DNA from: Ampullaceana balthica
Taxonomy: Eukaryota; Mollusca; Gastropoda; Lymnaeidae
Length of the DNA: 64,000 bases
Assembly: GCA_944989445.1 (NCBI GenBank)
Contig: CALYLW010000977.1
Location: forward strand, 124,001-188,000
Reading direction: 5' to 3'
Both the position numbers and the translations under genes were made by a program. Each line of letters opens with the position of its first letter. The first letter of the stretch is position 1. The notes under the pieces are model-generated. The model was not told the origin of the DNA. It saw only the letters and a program-made list of their open reading frames with translations, and did not search any database. This document shows positions 1 to 12,489 of this stretch, in pieces.

Positions 1-726
1 GACACAAGAGGGTCAGCCTGACATGATGCTGTAAGGTCTGTTAATAACTCATACCATGAGAATATCGCAGGACTGGAAGAATGAGCAACAAACGAAAATC
101 AGTCACGTGACTGTCGAATTGAAGCAGAAGGATTTCTAAAGGAACTTGAACAACCGGAAGTCGCTATTTTACTTTAAATTTGAGTTTGTTAAAAGACAGC
201 ATTCTTAATTTGATTACTACGGAGACAGGAAAGGACAAGTACGTGGTAAAAAAAAGGAGTATAAACAATCTTCAATGCTATTTTTTTTTAAATTAAAAAA
301 AAAGAGCGTCAGACAAAAATTCAAGTTTGAGGTATTTCTGGTAATCATTGACAAACTTTCTTAAACTCTACAACATCGGTTAGGCGCATATAAAGACGTC
401 CATGAGAAATTTGGCTTTCTTTCAAACCTAATTGAGCTTAGCAATTTCGCCATCCGATAGGCAGCAGCCAAGTTAATGGAAGAATATTCAAGCGATTTCG
501 AAGACTGCTTACCTTCAGAATTAGTCCAATCTTCAGAACTCTTTAAAAGTTATTGTCCAAGCACAGGCTCAGGGTAAGGAAAGGAAGTAGCACAATGCGA
601 AACTCAAAACAAGTGCACAGAGCTAAAATTTTGCTGCTTTTGAATGAGCTCAATTTCACACAGTCCTTTACAAATGTACACATCGCACTTCTCATCTATC
701 TTTCAATGATGACATCAAACTACAAC

Positions 727-803
727 TGAGAGCTGAGAGCTGAGAGCTGAGAGCTGAGAGCTGAGAGCTGAGAGCTGAGAGCTGAGAGCTGAGAGCTGAG
801 AGC
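727..803. repeat. 7-bp tandem repeat (TGAGAGC)11 inside the hAT transposase
   Basis: Eleven near-perfect copies of a 7-bp unit. The related element at 58759-60286 has only one copy at the equivalent site (59726-59740, minus strand), so the array is an expansion within this copy. A 7-bp unit shifts the reading frame. Confidence 0.95.
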
Positions 804-863
804 GATCCTTATCAAAGTTGAAAAGAATATAAAATGAGTAAAATGTGCATGGGACACAAAGAC

Positions 864-975
864 TGATTGTGTGATTGTGTGATTGTGTGATTGTGTGATT
901 GTGTGATTGTGTGATTGTGTGATTGTGTGATTGTGTGATTGTGTGATTGTGTGATTGTGTGATTGTGTGATTGTG
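864..975. repeat. 8-bp tandem repeat (GATTGTGT)14 inside the hAT transposase
   Basis: Fourteen copies of an 8-bp unit lying in the last part of the transposase pseudogene. It is absent from the related copy near 59670. The minus strand reads as a repeating SHNHTITQ peptide that is an artefact. Confidence 0.95.
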
Positions 976-1882
976 CTCTCTATAATGAGCATTAAAAAGG
1001 AACTTGTAAGCTTACTTAGCTGTGCTGACTTGTTTGAAAACTTTGCCAGGAGACAAATTCGCAAACTAAAATTGTAGGTTGAAATAATAAATAGTACATA
1101 TTTTTCAATAAATTTTTGATTTCAAATAGAGAAAACAATTCGTTACCCCATGGAAAAAAACGTTTAAAAATATATTTTAAAATGCGGAATAACTCGTAAT
1201 ATTTCTTTTAAAGCAGGCTCATTCGGAACCACGAAACAGCGTAAGTCGGGATGGGACCATCGTAACCGGAGGACTACCTGTATATAAACATGACTATGCT
1301 TTCACGCCTTTAATAAATATATATAAAACGAAATATTAACTCAAAGATATTTTAGACATTGAATCAATAATTTTCGACTAGATAAACATCAACAAAGAAA
1401 ACTCATGTTTTGATTTTTAAATTTATTTTTTTTTGGGGTTAAAAATCGTATTCCCTCAACCCCACTATTGTGGAGGGAGTCGTGAGGTGGGATTCGTCCA
1501 TGCTGTCGGTGTGTCCAAGCCCAAATGGCTTTATATCTTTTAGAATTTTTAAACATAAGACACTGCCCCTTTCATGTCCAGCCTTTTTTAAAGATCTCTC
1601 TGCAGCGACTGTTTCTCTTATTTTTTTTCCTAATTTGTTTTAATGTTGTTCGTGTGTTGGGACTGTTTTATTATTGCAAGTTAACTGATATTTTTTAAAT
1701 AAAAGTTTTCGTGTTTAAAATATTTCATTGTCTTTCTTAATTTCTTTCTAGATGAAAAAATGTGTCTTCTTTTTTTATGACATCAGAATCGTACACAGTA
1801 AAATGTTAAGCTCGGGTGTCACGCCCCTGATGGGTGTCACCCGGGGCGGCCCGCCCCCTCGCCCCCCCTAGTGACGCCACTG

Positions 1883-3497
1883 TACTGATTAAAAATGTCA
1901 TGCGATTAATTGGGATAATTTTATCGATTAATGGATTAAGAAAAACCTACGTATGGACGTCTAAATAAATAAATAATAATACAAGGGGAAAGTATGTAAG
2001 TAACAAAAAATTTAAATTATATATAGATTGGAAACAAAAATATTACAAATATTTTCTTAAATTTTAATCAGATTTTGTTCGATCAAATTAATTTTAATCG
2101 ACAATTTTTAACGATTAATCGATTAATTAATCGTCTATTTCCGTGTGGTATTAGAGGAGGTACAACTATGGAGTAATACATGGTATTAGATTTGACACAA
2201 CTATGAGGTAATTTAAGTATATTACAGATGGTATAACTGCTTTTTAATATGTGATAGTAAAGAGATGGTACAACTACTTGGTATGGCATTGTTCTGGTAC
2301 ATGATAAGTAAGAAATTGTTAAAAGTTAAAGTGCTGTAATGTAAGGAAACTACGAACAAAGACTTTGTTACTACAATTACCACAATGTCACTGATTTTAA
2401 AAGCAGGTTTTATAAAATAAAGGTAAAATTTTAACCAAAATATATTTTATTTTTAAAAACCAAATTTCCAATTGCAACAATAGAAGAGAACGTCAGTGGA
2501 TATGAAAGATTCGGGAAACTTTGCATCAGACTCAGTCATGATTGGATCATATCCGATTCTAATTTTATCCCACGGAAGGCTGACGTGTACAGAGGTTATC
2601 CCGGCGTTCCTCTGCCCCCGTAGCTTTCTTTAATTAACCAGCCAATAGGATTCGACTGATGTAATATTTCTCTCCTAAAAATAGAACACAAGGGTTTTGT
2701 TATGGCGTGTTTCCCAGCCCCACGTTGGCTTGACAGGACATGGTGTAAGTTATTGACAAGGCAGACAAAGAATGAATTGGTTTGAGTTTCCAAAAATAAT
2801 TTCTTAAAATAAAATTATAAAAAAAATTATGGCTGTTGTTTTTTCCGTTTCAAACAAGAAGCCACGACTCGGCTTGTTGTTCCGCACGACTACCAGCGCC
2901 AACGCGCGCACGATATCCCAAATAATACAAAGCAGGAACTAGATTTCGTCTAGGACACCAAGGACGAATACACGCGGGCAGGCGTTCGAGTCCTTCTCGA
3001 ACCTTCCAGTAATCAACCCTATCGATCTGATCTACTAAACTAACCCTGAGTCGCTGACTGAAACACTTGGCTGATGGTTGTAAACAATGTTAGGACCAAC
3101 CAACAACCAACTCATGCAGATCTAATCACGTGTACAAGTGTGCGTCATCTAATCATAACAAGGCTATTTTTTATATTATCTAACCACGTTTAAATTCGTA
3201 GATATAATGACACTAAACAATTGTGGATCTTAGCATCAAGAAGTAATAAGTTGTCAAAGCAAATTTCGATTCAACAATTATGTTTAAGGTTAGAAGCCTA
3301 TGATTTTGATAAAAAGCTTTTGAGGAAAATCGTACTGGGATAAAACAGGCAGTGCCATTGACCAAACCCTGTCAAAAAAAAATGCAAACACACACAACAT
3401 CAAATTATGACTACGTACACAAACCAGACAGGAACAAGCAGTTAACATATACCGGTGAGTGTATATATATAAATATAATATAATTTATATATAAATA
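1883..3497. other. Unassigned AT-rich sequence
   Basis: No gene recognised. 1890-2140 contains repeated short AT-rich palindromic motifs around ATCGATTAAT. 2140-2290 has a loose repetition of a 'GGTACAACTA'-type motif. 2820-3300 is unique sequence with no convincing open frame. A TA-rich run lies at 3463-3497. Confidence 0.4.
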
Positions 3498-3683
3498 CAG
3501 GGCCGATCTTAGGCCACTGCAACCTATGCGGCCGTAGAGGGCCCCGCGCCTTCATAGGCCCCGCATATCTTAATTTTCAATTATTATCCTTATTAATTCC
3601 TTATCCCTACCCAAAATGGGGCCCGCGCAATCCGTCACGCATACTAGCCACATAGGGCCGCGCAATTGCTAAGACCGGCTCTG
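3498..3683. mobile_element. Small hAT-like MITE (186 bp)
   Basis: The ends are inverted: left CAGGGCCGATCTTAGGC and right, read in reverse complement, CAGAGCCGGTCTTAGC. The interior is GC-rich with GGGCCCCGCG-type blocks near both ends. The flanking 8-mers are TATAAATA and TATACTAT, a poor match in an AT-rich site, so the target duplication is not secure. Confidence 0.65.
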
Positions 3684-4233
3684 TATACTATATATACATA
3701 CATTATATATAACAAACACAAATCATATCATTTACTCATAGCAATTGTGGTGTGACGTCATTCATAACCGTTTGAAACTTACAACCTGACATGCTGTTGT
3801 CTGCTTAGATTAAGTTTAAGATAAGCTCCCCGCGGGGATGTGGTAAGACGGTGGTAAGACGGTGGTAAGTCGGTGAACCTGTTTCTGGGGTTACTGTTAA
3901 AAGTTGAAGGATGATCCAAGTGGCGGAGCTAAAGATGCCTGCTGGGATTGTCTTATTACGTCGTTGGTAAGGAGCCCACGAGATGTTAGAATGGTTTAGT
4001 TGGCGTGATGAAACCCTTGTGTAGCACGAACACGTGTCGAGGGCTCTCACTCTGTCAGATGACGTGTGCCAGGGGATCTTACACTGCCAAACAGGTGCTC
4101 AGGGGCTCTTAAACTGTAAAATAGCTTTTGCCCGTTCGTTTAATCTGGTTTCAGGAACTCTTACACTTTTAGAATTCGTGTCCCCGAGACAATGGCGTTA
4201 TTTTATAAAAAATAATTTTGAATGCGTGTATTC
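3684..4233. other. Unassigned sequence before the 28-bp array
   Basis: It holds a three-copy GGTAAGACGGT-type repeat at about 3840-3872 and a loose repetition of CTCTTAAACTG-like motifs at 4040-4170. The short open frames on both strands match nothing I recognise. Confidence 0.35.
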
Positions 4234-6190
4234 AGTCTGAATGTATCAGTATGGCTGTCAGAGTCTGAATGTAACAGTATGGTTGTCAGAGTCTGAATGT
4301 AACAGTATGCTGTCAAAGCCTGAATGTAACAGTATGACTGTCAGAGTCTGAATGTACCAGTATGGCTGTCAGAGTCTGAATGTACCAGTATGACTGTCAG
4401 AGTCTGAATGTATCAGTATGGCTGTCATAGTCTGAATGTAACAGTATGACTGTCAGAGTCTGAATGTACAAGTATGACTGTCAGAGTCTGAATGTATCAG
4501 TATGACTGTCAGAGTCTGAATGTACCAGTATGACTGTCAGAGTCTGAATGTACCATTATGGCTGTCATAGTCTGAATGTATCAGTATGACTGTCAGAGTC
4601 TGAATGTATCAGTACGGCTGTCAGAGTCTGAATGTACCATTATGACTGTCAGAGTCTGAATGTACCAGTTTGACTGTCAGAGTCTGAATGTACCATTATG
4701 ACTGTCAGAGTCTGAATGTACCATTATGACTGTCAGAGTCTGAATGTACCAGTATGGCTGTCAGAGTCTGAATGTACCATTATGACTGTCAGAGTCTGAA
4801 TGTACCAGTATGACTGTCAGAGTCTGAATGTACCAGTATGACTGTGAGAGTCTGAATGTATCAGTACGGCTGTCAGAGTCTGAATGTACCATTATGACTG
4901 TCAGAGTCTGAATGTACCAGTATGGCTGTCAGAGTCTGAATGTATCAGTACGGCTGTCAGAGTCTGAATGTACCAGTATGGCTGTCAGAGTCTGAATGTA
5001 CCAGTACGGCTGTCAGAGTCTGAATGTACCATTATGACTGTCAGAGTCTGAATGTACCAGTATGACTGTCAGAGTCTGAATGTAACAGTATGACTGTCAG
5101 AGTCTGAATGTAACAGTACGGCTGTCAGAGTCTGAATGTAACAGTACGGCTGTCAGAGTCTGAATGTAACAGTACGGCTGTCAGAGTCTGAATGTAACAG
5201 TATGACTGTCATAGTCTGAATGTAACAGTATGACTGTCAGAGTCTGAATGTAACAGTACGGCTGTCAGAGTCAGAATGTAACAGTATGGCTGTCAGAGTC
5301 TGAATGTAACAGTATGACTGTCAGAGTCTGAATGTAACAGTACGGCTGTCAGAGTCTGAATGTAACAGTATGACTGTCAGAGTCTGAATGTACCAGTATG
5401 ACTGTCAGAGTCTGAATGTACCAGTATGACTGTCAGAGTCTGAATGTACCAGTATGACTGTCAGAGTCTGAATGTACCAGTAAGACTGTCAGAGTCTGAA
5501 TGTAACAGTATGACTGTCAGAGTCTGAATGTACCAGTATGACTGTCAGAGTCTGAATGTACCAGTATGATGTCAGAGTCTGAATGTAACAGTATGACTGT
5601 CAGAGTCTGAATGTACCATTATGACTGTCAGAGTCTGAATGTACCAGTATGGCTGTCAGAGTCTGAATGTAACAGTATGGCTGTCAGAGTCTGAATGTAC
5701 CAGTACGGCTGTCAGAGTCTGAATGTACCAGTATGGCTGTCAGAGTCTGAATGTAACAGTATGACTGTCAGAGTCTGAATGTAACAGTATGGCTGTCAGA
5801 GTCTGAATGTACCAGTATGACTGTCAGAGTCTGAATGTACCAGTATGACTGTCAGAGTCTGAATGTACTAGTATGACTGTCAGAGTCTGAATGTACCATT
5901 ATGGCTGTCAGAGTCTTAATGTACCATTATGGCTGTCAGAGTCTTAATGTAACAGTATGACTGTCAGAGCCTGAATGTACCATTATGGCTGTCAGAGTCT
6001 GAATGTAACAGTATGACTGTCAGAGTCTGAATGTACCAGTATGACTGTCAGAGTCTGAATGTTCCAGTATGACTGTCAGAGTCTGAATGTATCAGTATGG
6101 CTGTCAGAGTCTGAATGTATCAGTACGGCTGTCAGAGTCTGAATGTATCAGTATGGCTGTCAGTCTGAATGTACCAGTATGACTGTCAGA
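4234..6190. repeat. 28-bp minisatellite, about 70 copies
   Basis: The unit begins AGTCTGAATGTAACAGTA and ends TGGCTGTCAG. Copies vary mainly at three places: the base before CAGTA (A, C or T), TATG/TACG/TTATG, and the G or A after it. A few copies lack one or more bases (5575, 6163). The array starts and stops abruptly in unique DNA. Confidence 0.97.
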
Positions 6191-7838
6191 GGCGTCTAGG
6201 GTAGTTAACATTGCCAGCCAATCAGTGACGTACACCACATGACGTCACCAATAGGTCTTCTGACATTGAAAACAAAGCTACGTTGAGTTTTCCCCTGAAA
6301 CATTCCTGGTGAAGATTTCGGTATTAAAAATAAACCCGGAAGTTAATAATTCTACCAATATTCCCGGTTTTTTAAAAAAATATGTCAACAAAGAGTAGAA
6401 AACGCCTTCCCAATGAAGTATGCAGCAGGATGAAACTTAAGTGAAATCTTAAGACAGACAGCAGAGAGAATCCGTTATATTTACTAAATTGAACTTTCTG
6501 TTGCTATTTGGTCAATAGGTATCGCTAGATTTCCTATTAACCAATAAAGACCAATGCTGGTATATGACTCTTCACTTTATACCCTCCCCCAGCATAGCTG
6601 ACCCTGACTGGTACATGACTTGTCCAGTGGCGACTACCGCTCCCTCGCCCTCATCTCACCCCTCCTCGAGAGCGCTACAAAAGATGTTTACAGTATATTG
6701 CTGATGCGATGTTTCACTAACTGCTGGGTTCAGGTGGTACAAACATTGAGATGCTGTCTGTGCTTTGCGGCTAACAAAACTTGTGATTTCAAGCTGACCA
6801 ATGGCGATCTGTTTGTTGGTTGTGTTGAACACCGTTGTGAAACCAAACAGACCAGTTACTGTACATCCGGGGATGTGACGTGACAACTTCTGAACGTATG
6901 TGACGCGCATCAAGTACTCATTTGTCACATCTATTTAGATTAGATACGTGACAAAAATCACCCCCCCCCCGTCAAAATCTCAGTGGTCTCACGTCTGACA
7001 CGGCCTTCAATTTTAAACAAGTTGTGTTGATCTCAACTCAGTGCTTCTGCTGTCAGAGTTTAACTCAAAATATCACGTGATGTGATGTACAATGTACACA
7101 GTATGTACGTTAGTGTTCAATAGGAAAGAAATTATAAAATGCTTCTCGAGACTTGAGACTTGAGACACAGAGCTATGTACACAAAACATTCACATTCAAC
7201 AATACATCATACACATTACATCATACACATTACATCATCAGACAGACACTTGGACTTGGTGCTAACAAGCACCCAGCACAAGCACCCAGTACTACCCAAC
7301 AAAGACGGTTCCAGACTCCAATCCTGCTGAAGTAAGAGAAATGTTACTTTGCACTTTGACCCCAACAGGCGCTCCCTCTACCTGTGAACTACTTACGTTA
7401 TAGACATCACGTACCAAGTCTCATTCCTTGCGTCTACCTCTTGGTGTCGGCCTCCACAAAAACTAAATTGTACAACTTAACCCCCCCCCCAAACCACAAC
7501 CAACCTTCCACCCGACCTTCACCTTGACCTCACAATGTTGAATTATTTCTCAATGGACCAGGCACTATGAGTTTCCTGTGACGTCGTACAAACGACGTAG
7601 TCTTAGGCGCTGGCTACGCGCTATTTTGTGTTAGGGGTTCTCATACCGTGCTAAAGAATCTCTTTTATATTTACTTCTGCTTGTGGGGTAGAATTTTTAT
7701 ATGGAGCCTGAATATATAATCTGTTTGTTTACATATGAGACTGACATGTAGACAGTTGACTGACATGTAGACAGTTGACCAACTATCGTTACTGATAGCG
7801 AGAGGTATGTGGTGTGTCAGAGCTTATGTTATTATTTT
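6191..7838. other. Unassigned unique sequence
   Basis: No recognisable gene. It contains poly-C runs at 6960-6970 and 7481-7490, and two copies of a 19-bp GACTGACATGTAGACAGTT unit at about 7739-7779. Open frames at 6620-6883 (+) and 6656-6928 (-) overlap each other and resemble no family I know. An exon of a host gene cannot be excluded. Confidence 0.35.
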
Positions 7839-8638
7839 CAGTGGCGTCACACGGGTTGGTGTCACATGGTGCGGTAGCTCATGGTATCCCCCCCCCCGCC
7901 CCCACGACTTAGCCTATAGCAATCCTCCGATTCTGCCAGTGGCAAATAACGAGAAAAAACAGAATTTTACCTGTTGGTGTCATCCCTTGTGATGGTGTCA
8001 CCCCTTTTGATGGTGTCATCCCTTGTGATGGTGTCATCCCTTGTGATGGTGTCACCCCATGTGATGGTGTCATCCCTTGTGATGGTGTCATCCCTAGTGA
8101 AGGTGTCATCCCTTGTTATGGTGTCATCACTTGTGATGGTGTCATCCCTAGTGAAGGTGTCATCCCTTGTGATGGTATCATCCCTTGTGATGATGTCATC
8201 CCTAGTGATGGTGTCATCCCTTGTGATGGTGTCATCTCTTGTGATGGTGTCATCCCATGTGATGGTGTCATCCCATGTGATGGTGTCATTCCTAGTGATG
8301 GTATCATCCCTAGTGAAGGTGTCATCCCTTGTGATGGTATCATCCCTTGTGATGGTGTCATCTCTTGTGATGGTGTCATCCCTTGTGTAGGTGTCATCTC
8401 TTGGGATGGTGTCATCCCTTGTGATGGTGTCATCCCTTGTGATGGTGTCATCCCTTGTGATGGTGTCATCATTGTGATGGTGTCATCCCTAGTGAAGGTG
8501 TCATCCCTTGTGATGGTGTCATCCCTAGTGTAGGTGTCATCTCTTGTAATGGTGTCATCCCTTGTGATGGTGTCATCCCTTGTGAAGGTGTCATCAGGTG
8601 CGGTCAGCACCTCCCACACCCCCTTAGTGAAGCCTCTG
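7839..8638. mobile_element. hAT non-autonomous element whose interior is an 18-bp tandem array
   Basis: The left end, CAGTGGCGTCACACGGGTTG, matches the terminus CAGAGGCGTCACTAGGGTTG found in reverse complement at 60267-60286, including the following GGTGTCAC and GCGGTAGCTCAT blocks. The right end is CCCTTAGTGAAGCCTCTG. The flanking 8-mers are ATTATTTT (7831-7838) and ATTATTAA (8639-8646), matching at 6 of 8 positions. Nearly all the interior is the 18-bp array. Confidence 0.8.
7972..8600. repeat. 18-bp minisatellite, about 35 copies, inside the hAT element
   Basis: The unit is close to GATGGTGTCATCCCTTGT. Variants include CCTAGT, CCATGT and GAAGGTGTC forms. It resembles the element's own subterminal GGTGTCACCCCG sequence, so it probably arose from the transposon end. 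The unit is a multiple of three, which explains the long repetitive open frames on both strands. Confidence 0.95.
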
Positions 8639-9986
8639 ATTATTAAAAAAAAATGTTTTCACAAGCTGAATTGGAACCAGGATGATGATCATGATTCGTG
8701 TTTTTGAATAGTTAAGAATTTCAGCTGTTTGAATTATTTAAAGTAAAGATCTCAAAAGAAGAAAAGAAAAGAAATTTAAAACTTGTAAAAAATAATGCTC
8801 TGTGCAATTTGTTGAAATAGTAAACTAAAAAGTAGAAGGAATTTAAATAAAATCATGAAATGATGTCATCAGTTTATTGTTACATACATTAGAATATAAT
8901 GTTTACATTGGGGAAAAGGTAACAATGGTAGGCCTGTAGCCGACCAGCCGTCTGTGATTGCACCAATAACCGCGCAGATCGCTAGATCTACTTCTAGAAT
9001 CTAGAAGAAATAAATAAATCGCTGCTACCCGACCAATCAAAATGGGTTCCATCGTGTCGTCAATGCTAGATCACCCCACGTGACCTCAGTCAAACTTTAT
9101 AATATGGGAGTTTTTGCGATATTTAGCGGCCTCTCAATGTTCCTGAAATAAGGGCCACCGATTCCGTTTAACAAATCAAGCAGCGCAGCCTCAAATCTCC
9201 ACCAATCACATCTTTAGAGAAGGGGAGCAGACGGTTTATTCAGATGTACTAATGCCACAAAAAGTCTGTGAAGTAAGTACAAGTATATTCAAAAAAAAAC
9301 AATAAAAAAAAATTAAAACAACTTACATATGTCTAGTCGAGATTGTAAATTCCACTACCTCAGCTACTTTAGTTCTAATCGCTACTTCCACATAATCTTC
9401 CTTTGCATTACATTTTTAAATCCCTTATATTAACTTCACGGCCGTCTCATTCGTCGTCCCTCGACCGCGACGCCCGTCGTCCCGCAGAAAAAACAAAAGT
9501 CGAAAATGACCCACTTCCAGTGAAGCCATGGAGCTGAAATTTGGCACACGGACCCCTCTCACCTAACAATGCATCGTATCAAAATAGATCGATCGAACGT
9601 ACCGTAATTAAATTAATGCATTTTTAGTTTATCTATATGAATCACTATTTAGAATGTTTAGTCGTCGTCTGCTAGAGTTGACCTAGTTTTAAAGCCAAGG
9701 GAGATAATTTCGGTTTCAGTCTGTAAATGTTTGTCACTTTTGAACATAATTAATACTTTTAGTTATGTCTCATAAATAAGGGATTTATAATCAAAAACTT
9801 AGTTTTTACGGGGTTGTTTAATTTTAAGGCGCTTTTTCATTACGCCACGATCTTTTGGGACGCATGTGCAAAGACCTGCACGCCTTCGTTACTCAACGGT
9901 AAAAAAAAATCATTTTAAGTTTTGCCCAAATTTTGCTTCAGTTAAATTACATCCTGTTTGAATACTTGCTGATAGTAAGACCTGCT
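8639..9986. other. Unassigned sequence
   Basis: No gene recognised. 8970-9010 contains nested TCTAGA-type palindromes. 9290-9320 has A-rich runs. 9470-9640 is GC-richer unique sequence with no long open frame. Confidence 0.35.
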
Positions 9987-10454
9987 GACTCGTGGAATGT
10001 TTGTTTACCATGACTACACTCTGACTCGTGGAATGTTTGTTTACCATGACTACACTCTGACTCGTGGAATGTTTGTTTACCATGACTACACTCTGACTCG
10101 TGGAATGTTTGTTTACCATGACTACACTCTGACTCGTGGAATGTTTGTTTACCATGACTACACTCTGACTCGTGGAATGTTTGTTTACCATGACTACACT
10201 CTGACTTGTGGAATGTTTGTTTACCATGACTACACTCTGACTCGTGGAATGTTTGTTTACCATGACTACACTCTGACTCCTGGAATGTTTGTTTACTATG
10301 ACTACACTCTGACTCCTGGAATGTTTGTTTACCATGACTACACTCTGACTTGTGGAATGTTTGTTTACCATGACTACACTCTGACTCGTGGAATGTTTGT
10401 TTACCATGACTACACTCTGACTCCTGGAATGTTTGTTTACCATGACTACACTCT
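9987..10454. repeat. 36-bp minisatellite, exactly 13 copies
   Basis: The unit begins GACTCGTGGAATGTTTGT and ends CATGACTACACTCT. Only a few substitutions distinguish the copies (CTCCTGG, CTTGTGG, one CTATGAC). It is open in one plus frame (MFVYHDYTLTRG, 12-residue repeat) and two minus frames, as expected for a unit divisible by three; I do not call it a gene. Confidence 0.97.
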
Positions 10455-11079
10455 GCCACCGTTTTTAACCTGTGATGCCATCCTGTGCTCTACTAACCCT
10501 CAGAAATTAGAACCATCGCCTGAACATAACTTATGGAGATCTGGGGACATTTCCCAAGGTCTGGTAGCACTGACATGAACGTTAGATTTAACGGTCACTA
10601 CATCCTGATGTCTGTTGTCTTACAAATATTCAAACACCCGGATGTTTTGTGCACATCCTCCTGTCCTCTCCCATGCGTGGGACAAAGTCCAAGAAGCCCG
10701 AAGTGGAACTTATTTACTTCCGTTTATGGAAGAGTTCTAATTTAAGAACCCTTGGATTTCCCGATCTGTCCATGGCTGACTTGTTATTGCGTGTGTTTGA
10801 TTGCTGAGTTTATATGACACATGTATTTTATGGGGAATCTAAGAACCATGTATACACAAACTTTATCTTATGTTGGAAATGGTTAAATCACGAATCAAAG
10901 ATAAGCCTCTAATAACAACAACAGAATGTACTCGGTGACCCCACAAGTCCATCAATTCCGCCTTGATTTCCTGGTATAAGATATTAGTGACAATATTAGA
11001 TGTTGTTAACTTTATGGCAGTTAACATTGAATATTATCATTTTCAAAACCAATACGTTCTTTAAAAACTTATATGTGAA
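10455..11079. other. Unassigned sequence
   Basis: Unique sequence between two arrays. A 70-codon open frame (10533-10745, +) matches nothing I recognise. Confidence 0.35.
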
Positions 11080-11441
11080 GAATTACAATGATGTGAAGGA
11101 GTTGTTGTATAATCATATACATCATGATTAACTATATGTGAAATATGGAAGAGATTACAATGATGTGAAGGAGTTGTTGTATAATCATATACATCATGAT
11201 TAACTATATGTGAAATATGTAAGAGATTATAATGATGTGAAGGAGTTGTAGTATAATCATATACATCATGATTAACTATATGTGAAATATGTAAGAGATT
11301 ATAATGATGTGAAGGAGTTGTAGTATAATCATATACATCATGATTAACTATATGTGAAATATGTAAGAGATTATAATGATGTGAAGGAGTTGTAGTATAA
11401 TCATATACATCATGATTAACTATATGTGAAATATTGAAGAG
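11080..11441. repeat. 72-bp minisatellite, 5 copies
   Basis: The unit contains GATGTGAAGGAGTTGT and ATCATATACATCATGATT. Copies differ at a few positions. Each unit holds the palindrome-like ATCATGAT. Confidence 0.93.
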
Positions 11442-11676
11442 ATTAATGTCCCCGACTTTGTTAATAACAAAATAAAACAAAAATCTTGTTGCCCTATAAA
11501 AAGGCCGCTAATAATACTAACATATATATAATCAGCAGCAAATGCTGAATGTCCAAGAAAGTTGAACAATATCTGCGGTGTGGAGATGATTAAATGGGAA
11601 TTCAAGGGGGTGGGGTAGGAACATTGGTAGGCCACATCTGGTAACTGAAAATGAAACTTTTGCCGAATAATGACGT

Positions 11677-11795
11677 CATTATAACTCTTACTTTTAACTT
11701 GTAACCCACACATTATAACTCTTACTTGTAACACACACATTATAACTCTTACTTGTAACACACACATTATAACTCTTACTTGTAACACACAACAA
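11677..11795. repeat. 27-bp tandem repeat, about 4 copies
   Basis: The unit is built on TTATAACTCTTACTTGTAAC followed by an ACACAC run. The first copy is diverged (TTTTAACTTG). Confidence 0.9.
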
Positions 11796-12489
11796 CTACA
11801 AAACATTTATTTCCACTCCAAATTTTACCATCGTGTTTTCTTCCTCCCAGTCATTCTTCCTGCCACTCTGTTTATGTTCTCTCTCCATCCTATTATCCCT
11901 CCCCTCTCTGTCATGCCGACACCCCCTCCCCTGCTTCCATCCCTTGACTACACTCCAAACCTGTCCCGTCCACCAGTGTTAAGTAAGAACAGATGTATCA
12001 ACATTTTGTGTCACGCCAGACTTGACAGTATCTTGTTTGAAATGTACTGACCTCCATAAGACGTCGGAAGTAGTAACGGAGTCATGTCTTGGGACAAGTT
12101 CTGAAATCGGATATCTGGATTTAACGACAAAGACGTCATCTCTTCACGAGTTGTATGACATGTGACCCAACACGAGCAATGCATGATGCACGGCCGTGTA
12201 AACAAAACACAAACTTTGTGGCGATTCTTGGTGATGCCTGGCCCCATCTCTTAAAAGATAATTGGAGATGAGCTCAAATTCTCGTCAGACATGTCAAGGT
12301 CACATAAGTGACCTCAGAGATCGTCAGCTTCTCGTCAGACATGTCAAGGTCACAGAAGTGACCTCAGAGATCGTGTGCTCAAAGTTCAAGAAACGTCTCA
12401 TCTCTGAATGAGTCCCTAATTTTTGCAATAAATTTATGGATAAGGAAAATTCATTGGTTTGATATAATTGTGAGAATTTATAAATGGGA
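11796..12489. other. Unassigned sequence with a 50-bp duplication
   Basis: 12281-12380 holds two near-identical 50-bp copies beginning CTCGTCAGACATGTCAAGG. The rest is unique. The 78-codon minus frame at 12011-12247 is unrecognised. Confidence 0.5.

Larger units (their letters stand above)
1..1077 (+). pseudogene. hAT transposase C-terminal part (DUF4371/ZMYM1-like), broken, runs off the left edge
   Basis: Conceptual translation with frameshifts gives pieces typical of DUF4371/ZMYM1-like hAT transposases. The first 230 bases contain a stretch resembling 'SRDCRIEAEGFLKELEQPE'. Positions 400-540 give 'LMEEYSSDFEDCLPSELVQ'. Positions 631-728 give 'LLNELNFTQSFTNVHIALL', the start of the hAT dimerisation region. 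The conserved serine-rich motif that should follow is replaced by a 7-bp tandem repeat (727-803), after which 'SLSKLKRI' resumes. A second, 8-bp array (864-975) interrupts the next conserved stretch. The frame ends at a TAG at 1075-1077. Several in-frame stops make this a pseudogene. The N-terminal part lies outside the window. Family assignment is by eye; the hAT class is supported by the terminal inverted repeat at 1882. Confidence 0.75.
1..1882 (+). mobile_element. hAT DNA transposon, right-hand part, same family as 58759-60286
   Basis: The right end reads CCTAGTGACGCCACTG at 1867-1882, the reverse complement of the hAT-type terminus CAGTGGCGTCACTAGG. About 1.1 kb upstream of this end (about 711-1882) aligns in inverted orientation with 58759-59750, the innermost element of the nest near the right edge. 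Shared landmarks include the GGGTGACACCC subterminal block, the poly-A rich 3' region and the transposase tail. The left end is not in the window, so the target duplication cannot be checked; the bases after the end are TACTGATT. Confidence 0.8.

Noticed and set aside
2965..3000. tRNA gene from a GTTCGAGTCC B-box-like match
   Set aside because: No matching A box, D arm or acceptor stem within tRNA distance.
6620..6928. Overlapping opposite-strand frames of 87 and 90 codons as a gene
   Set aside because: No recognisable family, no clear splice context, and openness on both strands is probably chance.
9910..10578. Repetitive MFVYHDYTLTRG protein
   Set aside because: Unit of 36 bp is open on both strands; no flanking splice or start context, and no known family.
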